Shown here in pieces: positions 21,166 through 33,092 of a stretch of DNA of 64,000 bases. The notes beneath the pieces are model-generated. The model ran no database searches. It worked only from the letters and a program-made list of their open reading frames with translations, and was not told the origin of the DNA. Location: positions 682,001-746,000 of the forward strand of contig JAJTUQ010000001.1 in NCBI GenBank assembly GCA_021399445.1, given 5' to 3'. How positions within the stretch are numbered: position 1 is the stretch's first letter; each line of letters opens with the position of its first letter. The DNA comes from Xylogone sp. PMI_703 (taxonomy: Eukaryota; Ascomycota; Leotiomycetes). The position numbers and the translations under genes are program-made.

Positions 21166-21724
21166 CGTGAGCAATTCGGCCAGCTTTGTTCTTGGTCACG
21201 GCTAAGTCGAAACTGATAGAGGATGAGAGACCAGCGATTTGCGACCTGAACCGAGTCGCTACCAGTTAAAAGTAGACAGTCTCGAGACAGTAAAAGACAG
21301 CCATCCTCCCACTATCGCTGTCTCGGGACCTGTTGCCCCGAACCAAACTTGTCGACTCGGCACCCAAGCATTCGGCGTTAGGTCTCGTACAGTGCGTGAG
21401 CATCTTCTAACACCATTGCCTGTCGAAACTGCCCCCCTTACATATCAGAGCAACTCTGCCGTCTTTGCCAGCCCACAACATTTGCAAGTCACAAAGGCTA
21501 ACCATGAAGAATAAACACGATACCTCCCGCGGCACTTCGGTTTAAGTAAAGCCGAGTGTTCGGCGGCAGACATACAGTAATAAGAATCTTCGATGCATAG
21601 CTTAGGTTTATATGTATGCCATTGACTAGCTGCTTTTTGGGGCGCACCGGATACTTGGCAATTTAGAAGGGAAAAAATATACCAAACCATATTTACCGTA
21701 CTATTGCTGTGGCTCGTGGCTATT
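21166..21724. promoter_or_regulatory. Bidirectional promoter of GH78 rhamnosidase and aldo-keto reductase
   Basis: 559 bp separate two divergent start codons. Within it, CGG at 21538 and CCG at 21552 are spaced by exactly 11 bases (CGG-N11-CCG), the spacing used by Gal4-type Zn2Cys6 dimers. The same CCG then forms an everted CCG-N6-CGG with 21561, followed by another CGG. This is a plausible operator for a sugar regulator. Binding is inferred only. Confidence 0.45.
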
Positions 21725-22812
21725 ATGGATTCTCCAACCTATTTTCCTCTTAACAGCGGCTCAAAAATCCCAGCTATTGGCCTTGGTACTGGAGGAAACC
21801 TCAATGGACAATATGAGCGAATCCTGTTTGCTCTCAAGCATGGCGTTCGTCACATTGACACTGCCACAATGTTTGTTATAGCCTCCCTTTACGTCTGGAT
21901 AGAAGCTAATATTTTCTCTGCAGATATGGATCGGAGGCAATAGTCGGCCAGGCAATCAGAGATAGCGGCATCCCGCGAGAGGAGATATTTGTCACGACTA
22001 AGCTCTGGAATAACGACCACCATCCGGATGATGTGGAGCCTGCCCTCTCGCGGAGTCTTGAAAATTTGGGATTGGAGTATGTAGACCTTTATCTCATGCA
22101 CTGGCCCGTTGCCTTTGTTCGGAACGAGGGACTGCTTCCAAAGGGAGTGGATGGGAGGATGCGCACAAAGGAGGTCGATTATCTTACAGTAAGGTCCTTT
22201 CCTATCTCTTTCTAAATTAGACCTGAAAGAGACTTTCATTCAAGCTTACAATCTACTTGATAGACCTGGCAAGCAATGGAGAAGTTAGTCAACAAAGGCA
22301 TGACAAAGTCAATTGGTATCTCCAACTTCTCTCGAGCAGAACTCGATAGGCTCTTAGCGCATGCCTCGATACGACCTGCTGTTCATCAACTCGAGATTCA
22401 CCCCTGGTTACAGCAGCCAGAATTCGCCAACTATCATAAAGAACTTGGAATCCATTTAACCCAATATTCCCCGCTAGGACACAGACCAGGTGGCTATAAT
22501 CTCCCGGCCAGCCAACCCAGGCTTGTGGAAGACCCGGCCATCGTAGAGGTCGGGAAGAGATATGATAAATCGGGGGCACAAGTGGTACTAGCATGGGGAA
22601 TTGCCCATGGCCGCAGTGTGATTCCAAAGTCGAGTTCCCTTGACAGACTTCTGTCTAATCTGCAAAGTGACTTTCGTTTAGAGGCGGAAGATGTGCGTCT
22701 GAGAGACATGATGGATCAAAAGCTTCGGCTGAGCGATGAATCTTATAATTTTAATTATGATTTTTTCAAGGATCTAGATGGGAAACAGAACATGAATTTC
22801 TTATTAAACTAA
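21725..22812 (+). CDS. Aldo-keto reductase
   Basis: NADPH-dependent carbonyl reductase with a TIM barrel. Three exons (21725-21870, 21924-22188, 22264-22812) give 319 aa. The AKR catalytic tetrad is visible: D45 and Y50 in HIDTATIYGSE, K75 in VTTKLW and H108 in LMHWPV. The cofactor-binding end [14 protein letters not shown] is also present. The first intron lies exactly before TATGGATCGGAG, restoring the conserved Tyr. The start at 21725 ([12 protein letters not shown]) fits the family better than the ATG seven codons upstream. It shares a promoter region with the rhamnosidase, so it may reduce a sugar or aldehyde made during glycoside breakdown (inference). Xylose reductase-like and general detoxifying roles are alternatives. 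Confidence 0.9.
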
Positions 22813-24186
22813 ATTAAACAGGTTATTTATATGAGAAATAGCTATCTAGAGATTTGTAAAAATTAACACTGGAGTTCAAACCGATACCCATATCCTCCAG
22901 TTCGCATGCGGTCAGAGAGTGCTGTATCGGACTTGAGCCTATGGTTTTTTGTCTCAGATGCCCTAAACTTCATCATACGGCCATGAGATTCACTCCGCTC
23001 AGGCTCGGTCAAATATAAACCGATGGCCCCTCTATTATTATCTGCCTTTACTCGAGATTACATTTGTGTATTTTGGCACGGTACTGGACTAGGTATGGTC
23101 ATGAACGTTAAATCAAAGCCCTACAAGCTAAGAAACGATCCGAATCAGAGCTCCGAGCTATCGACGCGGAGAAACGGAGCGGGGCCGATGGAACCACATC
23201 GGTTATGCTCACAACCGGACACTAAGGGAACGTGCTAATACTACGTCTGATGCTACGGCCAGGCTCCGTGTCTCCCCGGAGTATATTAGGTAAGATGTAA
23301 GTTTCTGAAGGCTTCATCTTGTTAGATTACACAGAAGCCAGGGATATCGGATACCTTGAAATACCAATTTTACTTAAACAGCAGAATCACCCTCTTATGC
23401 AAAGAGGAAATACCAGTTAGCCAAGTATGCTATAAGATGTTCATCCTAAAATACACGTCCTCGTTTTGTAGAGACTTATACACTTGCGCAGATGCCGCTG
23501 TTAGAAGAAAGTCTGTTAGAATAGATTCAGTATACTGCTGCCGACTATCTTCTACAGTGGTGTCTAGCCATTCACTATCAACTTTATCCTGACTTTTACA
23601 TTCTAGCTCGGCACACATTACGTTTCCAGTAAATCTCATTTTACAACAAAATGTTCTATTCCTTCATATCTTACTCGCACAACTGCACCCGTTGCGATTG
23701 ATAAGCTGTAATATGAGGTCTGGTGGAACCCCCTCATGAATCAAACGTAGGAATAACTGGTGAGTGTCAGGACCGCTGGATTCAGGCTCAGATATACACA
23801 TATTGAGCACTAAATATAAGGGATATCTGTTTCCCATTTGAAATCAGTAAGATGAAAAGAGTTTCCCTCGGTGTATCTCAGGACGATATTCTGACCGAGA
23901 ACAAGCCAATGACCCACTTCAGCACCCCGCATCTTTAAGTCAGGACACTGACTGAGCTTAACTTTCGACTGATGTGCCGATCATTAATGGGGTGTTAGCT
24001 TTATTTTTCGGAGCTGAATACTTCAGGGACCCGGGGTACTGGAGTATTAGCTGTATTGGGAAGCTATGTCTTAGATCTTCTCAAGATACTGCGCCATCAA
24101 CTGCATATATAAACCGCCTCTACCGATCAGTGCCTCGATATTTCTTCATATGTATACATTAGAACCAGTTGACTCTCTCTTACTCA
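22813..24186. other. Intergenic region upstream of MFS transporter 2
   Basis: AT-rich, with only short ORFs that resemble nothing. A TATATAAA box at 24106-24113, 74 bp before the ATG at 24187, is a good core promoter for the downstream transporter. Confidence 0.5.
24106..24113 (+). promoter_or_regulatory. TATA box of MFS transporter 2
   Basis: TATATAAA lies 74 bp before the start codon at 24187, within the usual range for fungal genes. Confidence 0.5.
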
Positions 24187-26087
24187 ATGGCTGCCACTAT
24201 TTCTGCCGCTGAGATCGAGGTAAAGGGGACCAGCGATATAGTCGAAGATGCAACCAAGGCAGATGCAACCTACTTTTCATCTAAAGAGGCCGCTTTCGAA
24301 GCTGAGGCTAAGGGTCAAGGTATCTCTGGATATGAGACTCTGACACTGTGGCAAACAGTCAAGGCATTCAAAGTCAATGCCGCTATATGCTTCATGGTGA
24401 CTTTCAGTGCCGCCGCCGATGGGTATCAGATTGGGTAAGTATGAGATGTTCTCCTTGCAGCTGACGCACATTCTCACAATGATTTGCTGTATTAGAACTT
24501 TAGCCTAACTGTAGCGCAGGATGAACGGAAACATTATCGCAAACCCGGGCTTTGTTAAACAATTTGCTACTCGGTCTAACGCCGCTGGAGATCCAGTACT
24601 TGCTTCTCCTATCTTAAGCGGATGGAGTTCCATTATGTCTATCGGCCAGATTATAGGCATGACAACTATTCCGTTCTTGTCGGACAGATTTGGTCGAAAG
24701 GCAGCCATGTATTGGTATTGGTTCATCCTCGCCATGAGTATCCTCTGCGAAAGTGTCGCTCGGAGTTGGCCGGTTTGGTTGGTTGCGAAGCTCCTTGCTG
24801 GCATTGGCGTCGGATGTCTTCAGGCCACTATCCCAACATATATTGCTGAGGTTGCACCTGTCCGTATCCGCGGTGGACTCCTCATGAGCTATAGTTTCTG
24901 GTTCGGCCTCGGTAACTTTTTCGCTCCTGTAGCGCTCCAAGTCCTATCTAAGAGTAGGCCAGACAACTGGCTCATCCCGATCTATACCCAATGGGGTCAC
25001 ATTGGACTCATGATTCTTGTATACCTGGTAATCCCAGAGTCTCCAGCGTGGTATGTCACTAGGGGTAAGTATGGCCATGCCAAACGGTCTCTCCGCATTC
25101 TGCATATGGATATCAAGGACTATGATGTCGAACAACAGCTCGGACTCCTAGTCCTAGCCGTTGAGCACGAAGTTGAGTTGGCTAAGTCTCAGCGGAATGA
25201 GAAATGGTACTCTATCTTCAAAGGTGTTGATGGTAGACGAACTCTTGTTGCCTGCTGGACACTTGTGACACAACAATTTATTGGTATAACGCTATTCTCG
25301 ACGTTTTCTTCCTACTTCTTCCAGCAAGCAGGTTTAGATGACCCGTTTCTAGCCACGTGTATCACCTCTGCCATCAACATCGCTGCTGATATTCTCCTTA
25401 TCTTGGTCGCAGATAAAGTAGGCCGACGTTTTATATCCTGTACCGGATCAACGCTTGCCTGGCTGGCTTGTGTGGCCATTGGCATCTTGGGCGTTTCTCC
25501 CCAAGTTTCCGCAACGAATAAGCTTTTGGTCTTCTTCGCTTGCTTGTGGAGTGAGTACTTCGTTTCTATTATACTCTGTAATCAACTGTTACATTACAGG
25601 GCAACAGGAGTGATCAAGTGTCTAATTTGATACAGATATCGGGTTCGTCGCTAATGGTGCAACTGGCTGGGGTTTTATCGGTGAAGTTTCGTCACAGCGA
25701 CTCCGGCCTTACACAGCTGGCTTTGGTGCTTCATTTAATGCCCTTGGTGGTGTACTCATGAACGTTCTGACGCCGTATATGGTCAACTCCAGCCAATGGA
25801 ATTGGGGTCTCAAAACGGGATGGTTCTACACTGGGGTCGGACTGCCGTTCATCATTGGCATGTGGTTATTGATTCCAGAAACTAAAGGGTGAGTTCAAAA
25901 TCTGTATTTCATATTTCCCAAGCCTACATATCTTCTCTCCAACGTTAAATTACGTTCGCTAACATATATCTTATATAGCCTCTCTGCTGCCGAGCTTGAT
26001 GAACATTTTGAAAACAAGGTTAAGCCATGGAGGTTCCATAAAACCAAAACCGCCACACAGCGGCTTATCGAGGCTCGGAATGATTAA
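24187..26087 (+). CDS. MFS sugar transporter 2
   Basis: Hexose or oligosaccharide porter of the plasma membrane. Four exons (24187-24434, 24520-25550, 25636-25888, 25979-26087) give 546 aa. Signatures: DRFGRKAAMYWYW between helices 2 and 3, VAPVRIRGGLL, VIPESPAWYVTRGK after helix 6, DKVGRR, and PETKGLSAAELDEHFENKVKPWRF at the end. The start at 24187 (MAATISAAEIEV) is the first ATG after the TATA box. Its C-terminal string resembles that of the 14.9-17.5 kb transporter, but it has 3 introns against 15. It lies 1.4 kb beyond the aldo-keto reductase on the same strand and completes a transporter-hydrolase-reductase-transporter array. Substrate unknown. Confidence 0.9.
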
Positions 26088-26372
26088 AATTCGGCCTCAC
26101 CGGGATTAATATTTCGTTCTGTCAAAAAGCCATCTAGCTGAATAGCGGGCACGTACTAGACGGTATTTGTACAAGTCACAAACGATAGGAATACATGCAG
26201 TTTTGAAGGCTGAGCATTCATTCACGAGAGTCATACGCAACGGTCACAGTAAAATCATGGGTGAGCCCACATGGTAGTCAACGGGTATCTATCTCATTGT
26301 CTACAAACTGTATACACAATGAACAAAAGTAGTATTCACAGAAGTAAATAAATAATTGTTGAGTCCACCGTC

Positions 26373-28216
26373 TCAGGCAGAACTATTCCCTGCTTTGTTT
26401 CTTTTAATGCCAACCATCTGGAGCATCTCATCCCAAAAGCCCACAGGAGGGTCATAGACGCTGCTGGCCTCCTCATACGCCGTGATATCAGGCGCCTCCC
26501 AAACGAGGTCCACTTCCGTGGGTCTCAGAAAACGAGTTCGCTTGATTAGCTTCCATCCGATGAACAACACCGGGGAAACGAAGACCATGGTGTAATCGGT
26601 GAAGAAGGTATCTATGTTCCAGGGTTTGAAGCTCGGGTATCCATAGCATGAGACGATACAGATCATCCATGCAAGTCCAATGTAGCTGCAGTATGGCTGG
26701 AACCACCCCGTGTAAGGGAGCTTCGATCGGTCAAAGCCTTGAGCTACACATGCGCGGTAGAAGCAGATATACGTCACGCACATTACGATGTAGTCAATGA
26801 TGCCAGCCGCGGTAGCCAAGTTGATCATCCACGTCAGGACCGTAGCCGAGCTATTGGAGAGCTGGAGGAAGGAGAGGAATGGGAACGCCATTACAACCAC
26901 GAAGCAGAATATGGGCACACCCTGTCTCGTGCACTTTCGTAGGAATTTGGGAGCTCTGCCTTCCAAGGCTAGACCGTATAGAGTGCGTGTGGCACAGTAG
27001 GTATATGTGTTCCCAGCTGAGAAAATGGACGTGACCAGCAACGCGTTGACGATATGTGGCAGGACATCAATACCAAGGTTGGTCATGGCGATGACATACG
27101 GTGATGCAGATGCTGTCCCGGAGCCGCCAGACGTCCCAGAAAGAATGCCAACCAGTGTAGGGTCATTGTAAGCAACAACAATACCGCAGCAAAGGGAGCC
27201 GAGGATAAAGAAGGTACCAAAACGCCAATACATGGTCTTGAATGCGTTTTTGATGTAAATTCGAGGGTGTTTGGCCTCGGCAGCGACCATAGATACGTAC
27301 TCCGGACCGACGCAACAGAATGATGCGGACCACATAGCACCCAGAAACCCTTCAAATCGTCCCTGCACACCAGTTGATAGATATTCAGCGAACGCGCCAG
27401 GGCTGTTCCAGTAACGGAAACCATAGGCATCATGCTGTGGATTACCTCCGACCATGGTGATAAAGGTAAAGCTGAAGAGGATAAGGATGAGGAAGATCTT
27501 GCCTCCTGATAGCCAGAATTCGGCTTCCCCATAAGCTCTCACAGCTAGGATGTTCAGAAGTCTACATACACGCACAAAAATTTAGCATATTGTCATAATT
27601 AGGAAAGGGGGAATGAAAGCTGTCGCATAGGAGAGGAAGGCGCGATCGAAGCAAAACAAGCAAAGTCGCATCTGGGAAAGTCTCACGCATAAAGCACAAT
27701 GCAGGCAGCGCAAATGGCTCCTGCCGGGATATTGTCACTCCAGAAGGAGAGGACAGTATTCAAAGCAGTAATCTCGAAGGGAATCAGAATGGCCTCATAG
27801 AAGAAGAAGTTCCAGCCGGCCATGAAGCCGAAGGCGTCGTCGACCCATTTGCCTGCAAGTCGGATAAAGCCGCCACTGACGGGCATATAGGTCGTCATCT
27901 CGGCAATACAGTTGTTGGAGAAGGAGAGCATGATGCAGTAGATTGTGTAGGCTAGGAAGAGACCAGCGGGACCTCCTTTGTTAAGGCCTCCTCCGATGCT
28001 CACGAACAAGGCCGTGCCAATCGAACCGCCAATTGCAACGAGCTGAATCTGTCGATTTCCGAGTCTGCGCTGCAGACCACTGCTGCTGCCCACGATAGAG
28101 CCTGACGTTTGTGAACCCTCGTATATAGGGACTGCCTTTTCGTCTTTGTCCATGGCTGGTGGTGAGCCAGAGCCTTTGATGCTCTGGTTGTCGATGCTAT
28201 CGTGAGAATGAGACAT
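26373..28216 (-). CDS. Amino-acid permease, yeast amino-acid transporter (APC) family
   Basis: Twelve-helix plasma-membrane symporter of the GAP1-like group. Two exons (28216-27687 and 27561-26373) are joined across a 125-bp intron, giving 572 aa, a typical length. After a hydrophilic N-terminus come QRRLGNRQIQLVAIGGSIGTALFVSIGGGL (helix 1 family signature), EMTTYMPVSGGFIRLAGKWVDDAFGFMAGWNFF, the helix 6 region FEGFLGAMWSASFCCVGPEYVSMVAAEAKHP, and the TYTYCATRTLYGLALEGRAPKFL motif. The C-terminal tail ends with an acidic or aromatic segment and NKAGNSSA. It is convergent with the sugar transporter to its left, and a 6-kb decay zone lies on its right. Specificity cannot be assigned. Confidence 0.93.
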
Positions 28217-28310
28217 CTTTTGAGATCATGTAGCCGAGAGAGTTTCCACCTTTAGGGAAAGCATATGCAGGAAGTGGTGGTCGTTATATCCCAGTACAGC
28301 TCTTCCCAAT

Positions 28311-28334
28311 TATATATGTCCCGTGACATATATA
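28311..28334. repeat. 10-bp perfect inverted repeat
   Basis: TATATATGTC and GACATATATA are separated by only 4 bases (ccgt). It lies about 100 bp upstream of the permease ATG and could be a dimer binding site. Confidence 0.5.
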
Positions 28335-30559
28335 TCTACCGCGTTATTGCACCACGGCGCGGGATATCAAGAAGGGATAAGGAGAGCCAAAGAAGAAGAG
28401 GCGGAAAGAGATAAGAGAGATACCCAAACCGCATCAGAGGTCCCTTTAAAGGAATTCAAAACCGCGAGGTTCCACTAAACAGGACTGTGGGGTACGGTCC
28501 ACGCCGTCGAGCCACATCCATGGCTGTGACCAGCCAAGAGATGGGATTCGCATTGTTGCTCCTGGAAGAGGAAAGGTTGGCACGCAGAGTCATCCCGAAG
28601 CCCTACTTGTACTGTGGTACCGTACATTCGTATGAGCGCAAGTCAGCATCCCTGGATCAAGGACCCTGATCAGCTCAGGATCATTTGCTGGTCTCTAGGA
28701 ACTTCTGGGATTCGGCTGGATGTGCAGTGATAAGGACCTCTTTGGGCAACTCTCCACTTGCTTGGCCTGCATTAGATAAGCCAGGGGTCACATCGTCGTC
28801 ATCGTCGATTCGTCTGCCTCGTCGCGCTCGTCAGTTCGCAGTTGCTGCATTTGGGTATGTACTCACGTGCTTCCCATCCTCACGCTTTCCCACGCCCGCC
28901 ACGGTTTCTTGGTCTGTTCTGCAAGGAAGGATCATATTTACGTAATGGTCGGTAAAAGGAAGTGAAAAGTCTTGAAATGCAAGCAGGAACGAGGAACTAT
29001 TGTGGTACTGGTACAGTACAAGGATTTCTCAAACTGCGCTGTGTGGTTCTCTCCTGTGTCTAAGGGATACGAGCATTGAGCTACTGTGGTAGTCAGCCCT
29101 GTGCGCACTCTCGTTGGTCCGTTGCCCGGCGTAACCGTGACGATCGCTGAAAACATTCTGGCGGACTTCAGCTTGGCATCACGTGATCGGACCATTCAAC
29201 CGCAAGCGAGGCTTGTGCGACGTGGGATGCTGCCCGAGGCTGCTATTCCTGCCTCAGGGCTTGACGAGTGATTCGCTTAGAGTAATCACGTGAAAAACGG
29301 ATCGCCTCGGAAGTTTCTCCGCATCCGTCCTGACAAGCTCGACAGGTCAAACCGAACCGATGTGTACCTGTAGAAGCCATAACTTCTACCAACTGAAACT
29401 CCTCAATATACAAAGATTTTACCACCCAGAAGGTAAGATACGGGATCTCAATGTAATAACTCTGTTTATATTAGTATTATGTATTTTGTTTAAGATCCAG
29501 ATGGTTTGATATAGGACGGCTCGGTTTACTCTCGAGCCGCCTCGTTCAAATGCGGTGTCCACCCAATCACATCTCTCTAAAAACGCATTGTCCGAACACA
29601 CATCCGAATTTCTACACAATGCATTCGGAACCGAACCGTGTTGGTATTTTATGCGTTGTATACACAAAAGCAAGATTTATCTGAGAAATAAAACACAGGA
29701 AACAATCGTGTTTTGTACTCTACAATCAATCCCGGCAGAATGTCAGCATACTTTTGCTTCTTCCATCTTGCAAGAAACCCCATCGTGGAAAACTCCCGGA
29801 GCCCGGTACCTGGCAGTCTGACAAGAACCGGTGACGCGGTTACCTGTCTCTTTCGAACCGATTGTCAATGCATAAAGTACAACAGTAAATCTCCTTGGTG
29901 TAACTCCCAATCTCACATATTTCGATCATCTCGACCTTGGCCTATGTGTGTGTGGGCTCAGTGATCCTGCAATTCTGTAGTGACATTCTAGGAAAACGAG
30001 TGAGGAAACTGGGTGCATGAGTGATGATGTCCTCAGCCAGTCAGACTTGTAACTCTTGCTGGGGTTCAAACTATTCCTCTATCAAGGACAACTATGGTAA
30101 CTTATCCAGGTGGGATAGCTGGTCCATTTAAAAAAAAACAAGTGTCATGTTCACAAACTATTCATCTTTGGTTTTGCAATTCTCCCTTCAATCATTGCAC
30201 GCACTTTCCAGATATGAGCTGGGGCGTTCCGACACTCTCTGTATCTACCAGAGAGCACCATGTTATAGGTATCTGAATAATCACTATTAACGTAATCGTT
30301 GATCTATTCAGAATTCCGAAGTAATTATTTTGCTAGTGACTGCTCATATCTCATAGAAGAAGATCTCCTTGCACGTCACCACTAGTCCTGCGTGGTAGCT
30401 GAACTCACAGATCGTTGTTGCGCCTATGGTTGCGTACTATAATCTCGCAGCTTGTAAAACAAGACCCAACGAATTAGATATTCCGGTATTTTGTTGATAA
30501 GGTGCGTTAGAGCTCTAGCATGGGACGCTTCCGCCGATATAGGGGACGGAAGCAGAAAT

Positions 30560-30873
30560 ATTTTACGCAGCACCGGCTTATAAATGAATAAAATTGTAAA
30601 GCTTCTGGAGAATGGTATTGATGCTAACCGTAGGGGAGGCGGCGATGTCTGTCTCACTGCCTCCGGAGCGGCTCAGGCTGGGAACGGTGACGTGATAGAT
30701 ACCCTTCTGGACAGCGAGGGCGATTCCCAGGTGCTCAAAGATGACCAGCTCACTCTGATTCATGTTGTAACTCGATAGACATGCATTCAGAAAGCTGATT
30801 TCGGATGATCAGTCGCGGTCTGGGAAAAGACTCCAAGTGGTATCACCCCGCGATCTTTAGCTGACCATTGAAG
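30560..30873 (+). pseudogene. Ankyrin-repeat gene fragment
   Basis: Positions 30584-30778 translate to two ankyrin-like units (IVKLLENGIDANRRGGG and DVIDTLLDSEGDSQVLKDDQLTLIHVVTR) that differ from the consensus at several sites, for example HVVTR where HxAAR is usual. A stop precedes the ATG and another follows the second unit, and reading-like sequence (KTPSG..PRSLAD) continues to about 30873. No flanking repeats or domains were found, so this is a leftover of a larger ankyrin gene. Confidence 0.5.
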
Positions 30874-31562
30874 ATAACAGGACGTTGGGAAATAATTTGG
30901 GGGGTATAAAAGCACGATCCACACTAAACAAACGGGATCATGGTGGATATCGGGGACTGGGTGCAACGGAAGGTTAGATGATTTTGGGCTCGGCGCCGTA
31001 CTACACGGCAATGGACTGACTGATTATACATCTTGTATATAAGCTCTTTCTTTTCCTTTAAGTTGAAATCTAGAGATTTAGTGGTGCTTAAAAGGTGCAC
31101 ACATCATCTATCAGAATTAGACCTTCTGATGCCAGCTTCGGAACAAAGGATGTTTCGGAGATCAATATATTCCATCTTTTCATTCTAACTCTAATGTATG
31201 CTGAAATCATGCCATAGCTTCTACGAACTACCTATCTGACCAGTATCCATATCCCTAGTGGCTATTGGAGGGGGTAGTTCCAGCCAACCTGTCAACGCAT
31301 ATATATAGTAGTATAAGCAGCCAGGCAACTGGAGATGTCCTTTTGCTCTGACACAACCACCGTCTCTGATCTATTGGGAACTCGGTTCTTATGACCTCTT
31401 TTTCATTATCCTCCGTCTTCGTGTAATGATAGGGAAGGTATTGTTCGATGGTCAGTCCAGATTGAGTCAGTGGACTGACTAAGTCATCACCGAATAGAGC
31501 TTCCAGAACAGCCTTTCTATTTCCAATATCAGTTGAATTGTCTTAAACACAATGACTTCTAC

Positions 31563-31871
31563 TCACAGATGATATCTGAATCCTCGAATAGCCCCATCAT
31601 CATTCGGAATCATCTCATACAAGTGGAATCTCCTTTGTAGTATCCAGTTCAAGAGACCACCCGGTCGAATATTGGGATTGCTCCAACAATATTTTTCACG
31701 ATGTACGCAACTGATTGATTATCCGGAATATGACAGCTTCTTTAGAACGAGAGTGCCATATTTTCCAGTTGCCTCATTAGGAAAACCTTTCATGCTGATT
31801 CGGAAACTTCCATCCGGGGCTTTAAACCCAGTGTAAATCCATTGGCATAGATTGCAGTTATCTGAGCAGCT
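31563..31871 (-). pseudogene. Decayed coding stretch, Cys-containing, unidentified
   Basis: A 103-codon minus-strand frame is open except for one TAA at 31721-31719. It reads like real protein on both sides (SCSDNCNLCQWIYTGFK...PDGSFRISMKGFPNEATGKYG, then YCWSNPNIRPGG...MIPNDDGAIRGFRYHL). The Cys pattern suggests a small secreted or domain-sized protein. No start codon or intron arrangement restores it. Family not recognised. Confidence 0.3.
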
Positions 31872-32226
31872 TGTATTTCTTGTGGGACAATACAATTGAT
31901 TTAGTCATGGATTAGCCTGAACTCGGGCATTCTCGATTGAGTTGATAGTATCACTAATAGTAGTTAGAGACTCGTTCTGGTGAAAGGCTACTGGAGTATT
32001 CTCATTGGAAGACACTTACACAACGAGCAGATCAAGTGAATATTGAAGAGTGAACTATTTACTGCTGTATATCTCGGGATGTTTATTGGACACTTGAAGC
32101 ATGGTACTCGTTAGCGTCCAGGTGACTTTAGAATGTGGTTTGCCCGTTTTGAGTGAACTCAATAATTTCCTTTTCACGATAATCTTTCAACTCTTTAAAC
32201 ACCCCTCCCCGGGATTCTACAGTGCC

Positions 32227-33092
32227 ATGGTTTCCCCTTTACCACCGCAACAGGAGGTTATGGCACGTTGTGAAAAAGAAGGCCCTCGGAAGAGCGCATT
32301 TGCTTACAGTGAGAAAATCTGGGTCAAATATGGAGAATATGCCACCGAGGCCGAGGTGGCAGCTTTACAGTTTGCATACCAGCATACTGATGTAAACAAT
32401 TTCGTGTACCGGAGGTATATGACTGGCTTACCAACGGCGCGAAAACATATATCGTGATGAAAAGGGTGAAGGAAACGCCGTATAATCAGTACAAAAATCG
32501 CCATCCCGACAAAGCTCCGGAATTGCTTAACGCAGTTGTCAATGCAGTGCGCCACATGTGGACTTTCAGGGCTCCCCCAGGCACTCCTCCAGGCCCATTT
32601 CATCGAGGAATTCCAAAAACTATTTTTTTTGTGACTATGTTTCTGGGAGGCCGTTTGAGTCTAGATTAGACATGGATCAATGAAACGTTAGAGGACAGAA
32701 GACTGCCACATAGAGTTGATTTTGGTTTTGAAAAGCTGGTCTTCTGCCATCTGAATCTTTGTTCAAGTAACATCCTGTTTGCGGAAGACGGTGTACTTTA
32801 TATTATTGATTGGGGCATGTCAGGATTTTATCCCCCAGTCTTTGAACACTATGGGCTTTTTTTATCATTATCACTTTAATCTCGCCAAAGATCTCAGGGA
32901 GGCTCTCTTCAGTCATGATATCTCACCCAATTTTGGACCAATGTGCTATGATGCACGAATAAATCAAGGATAGTGAGGGGTATTCTTTATCGGCACATGT
33001 TTGTTAGGCAAATTTGGAAGGAAGCTATTAGCAGTCAACTCAACAGCAACAATACCCGGCAACAGCTAACTCTGTTTAGTACATCACTAGGA
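32227..33092 (+). pseudogene. Aminoglycoside-phosphotransferase/choline-kinase-like pseudogene
   Basis: The sequence keeps the plan of the fungal APH-type kinase family but in at least three frames. The N-terminal part (KIWVKYGEYATEAEVAALQFAY) starts at 32227. The next part (RVPEVYDWLTNGAKTYIVMKRVK) starts after a shift near 32400. A further shift near 32605-32680 leads into DFGFEKLVFCHLNLCSSNILFAEDG and IIDWGMSGFYPP. The catalytic loop expected as HxD is HLN here (Asn codon at 32754), so the catalytic Asp is lost. The last coding-like stretch runs to about 33092. Frameshifts, stops and a dead active site together mark it as a pseudogene. Short introns do not explain the shifts. Confidence 0.7.

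Noticed and set aside
18508..21174. Start of the rhamnosidase at 21174
   Set aside because: That codon is TTG; the ATG at 21165 matches the usual start of fungal family members.
24169..24186. Upstream start of MFS transporter 2 at 24169
   Set aside because: The codon is TTG; the ATG at 24187 is preceded by a TATA box at a normal distance.
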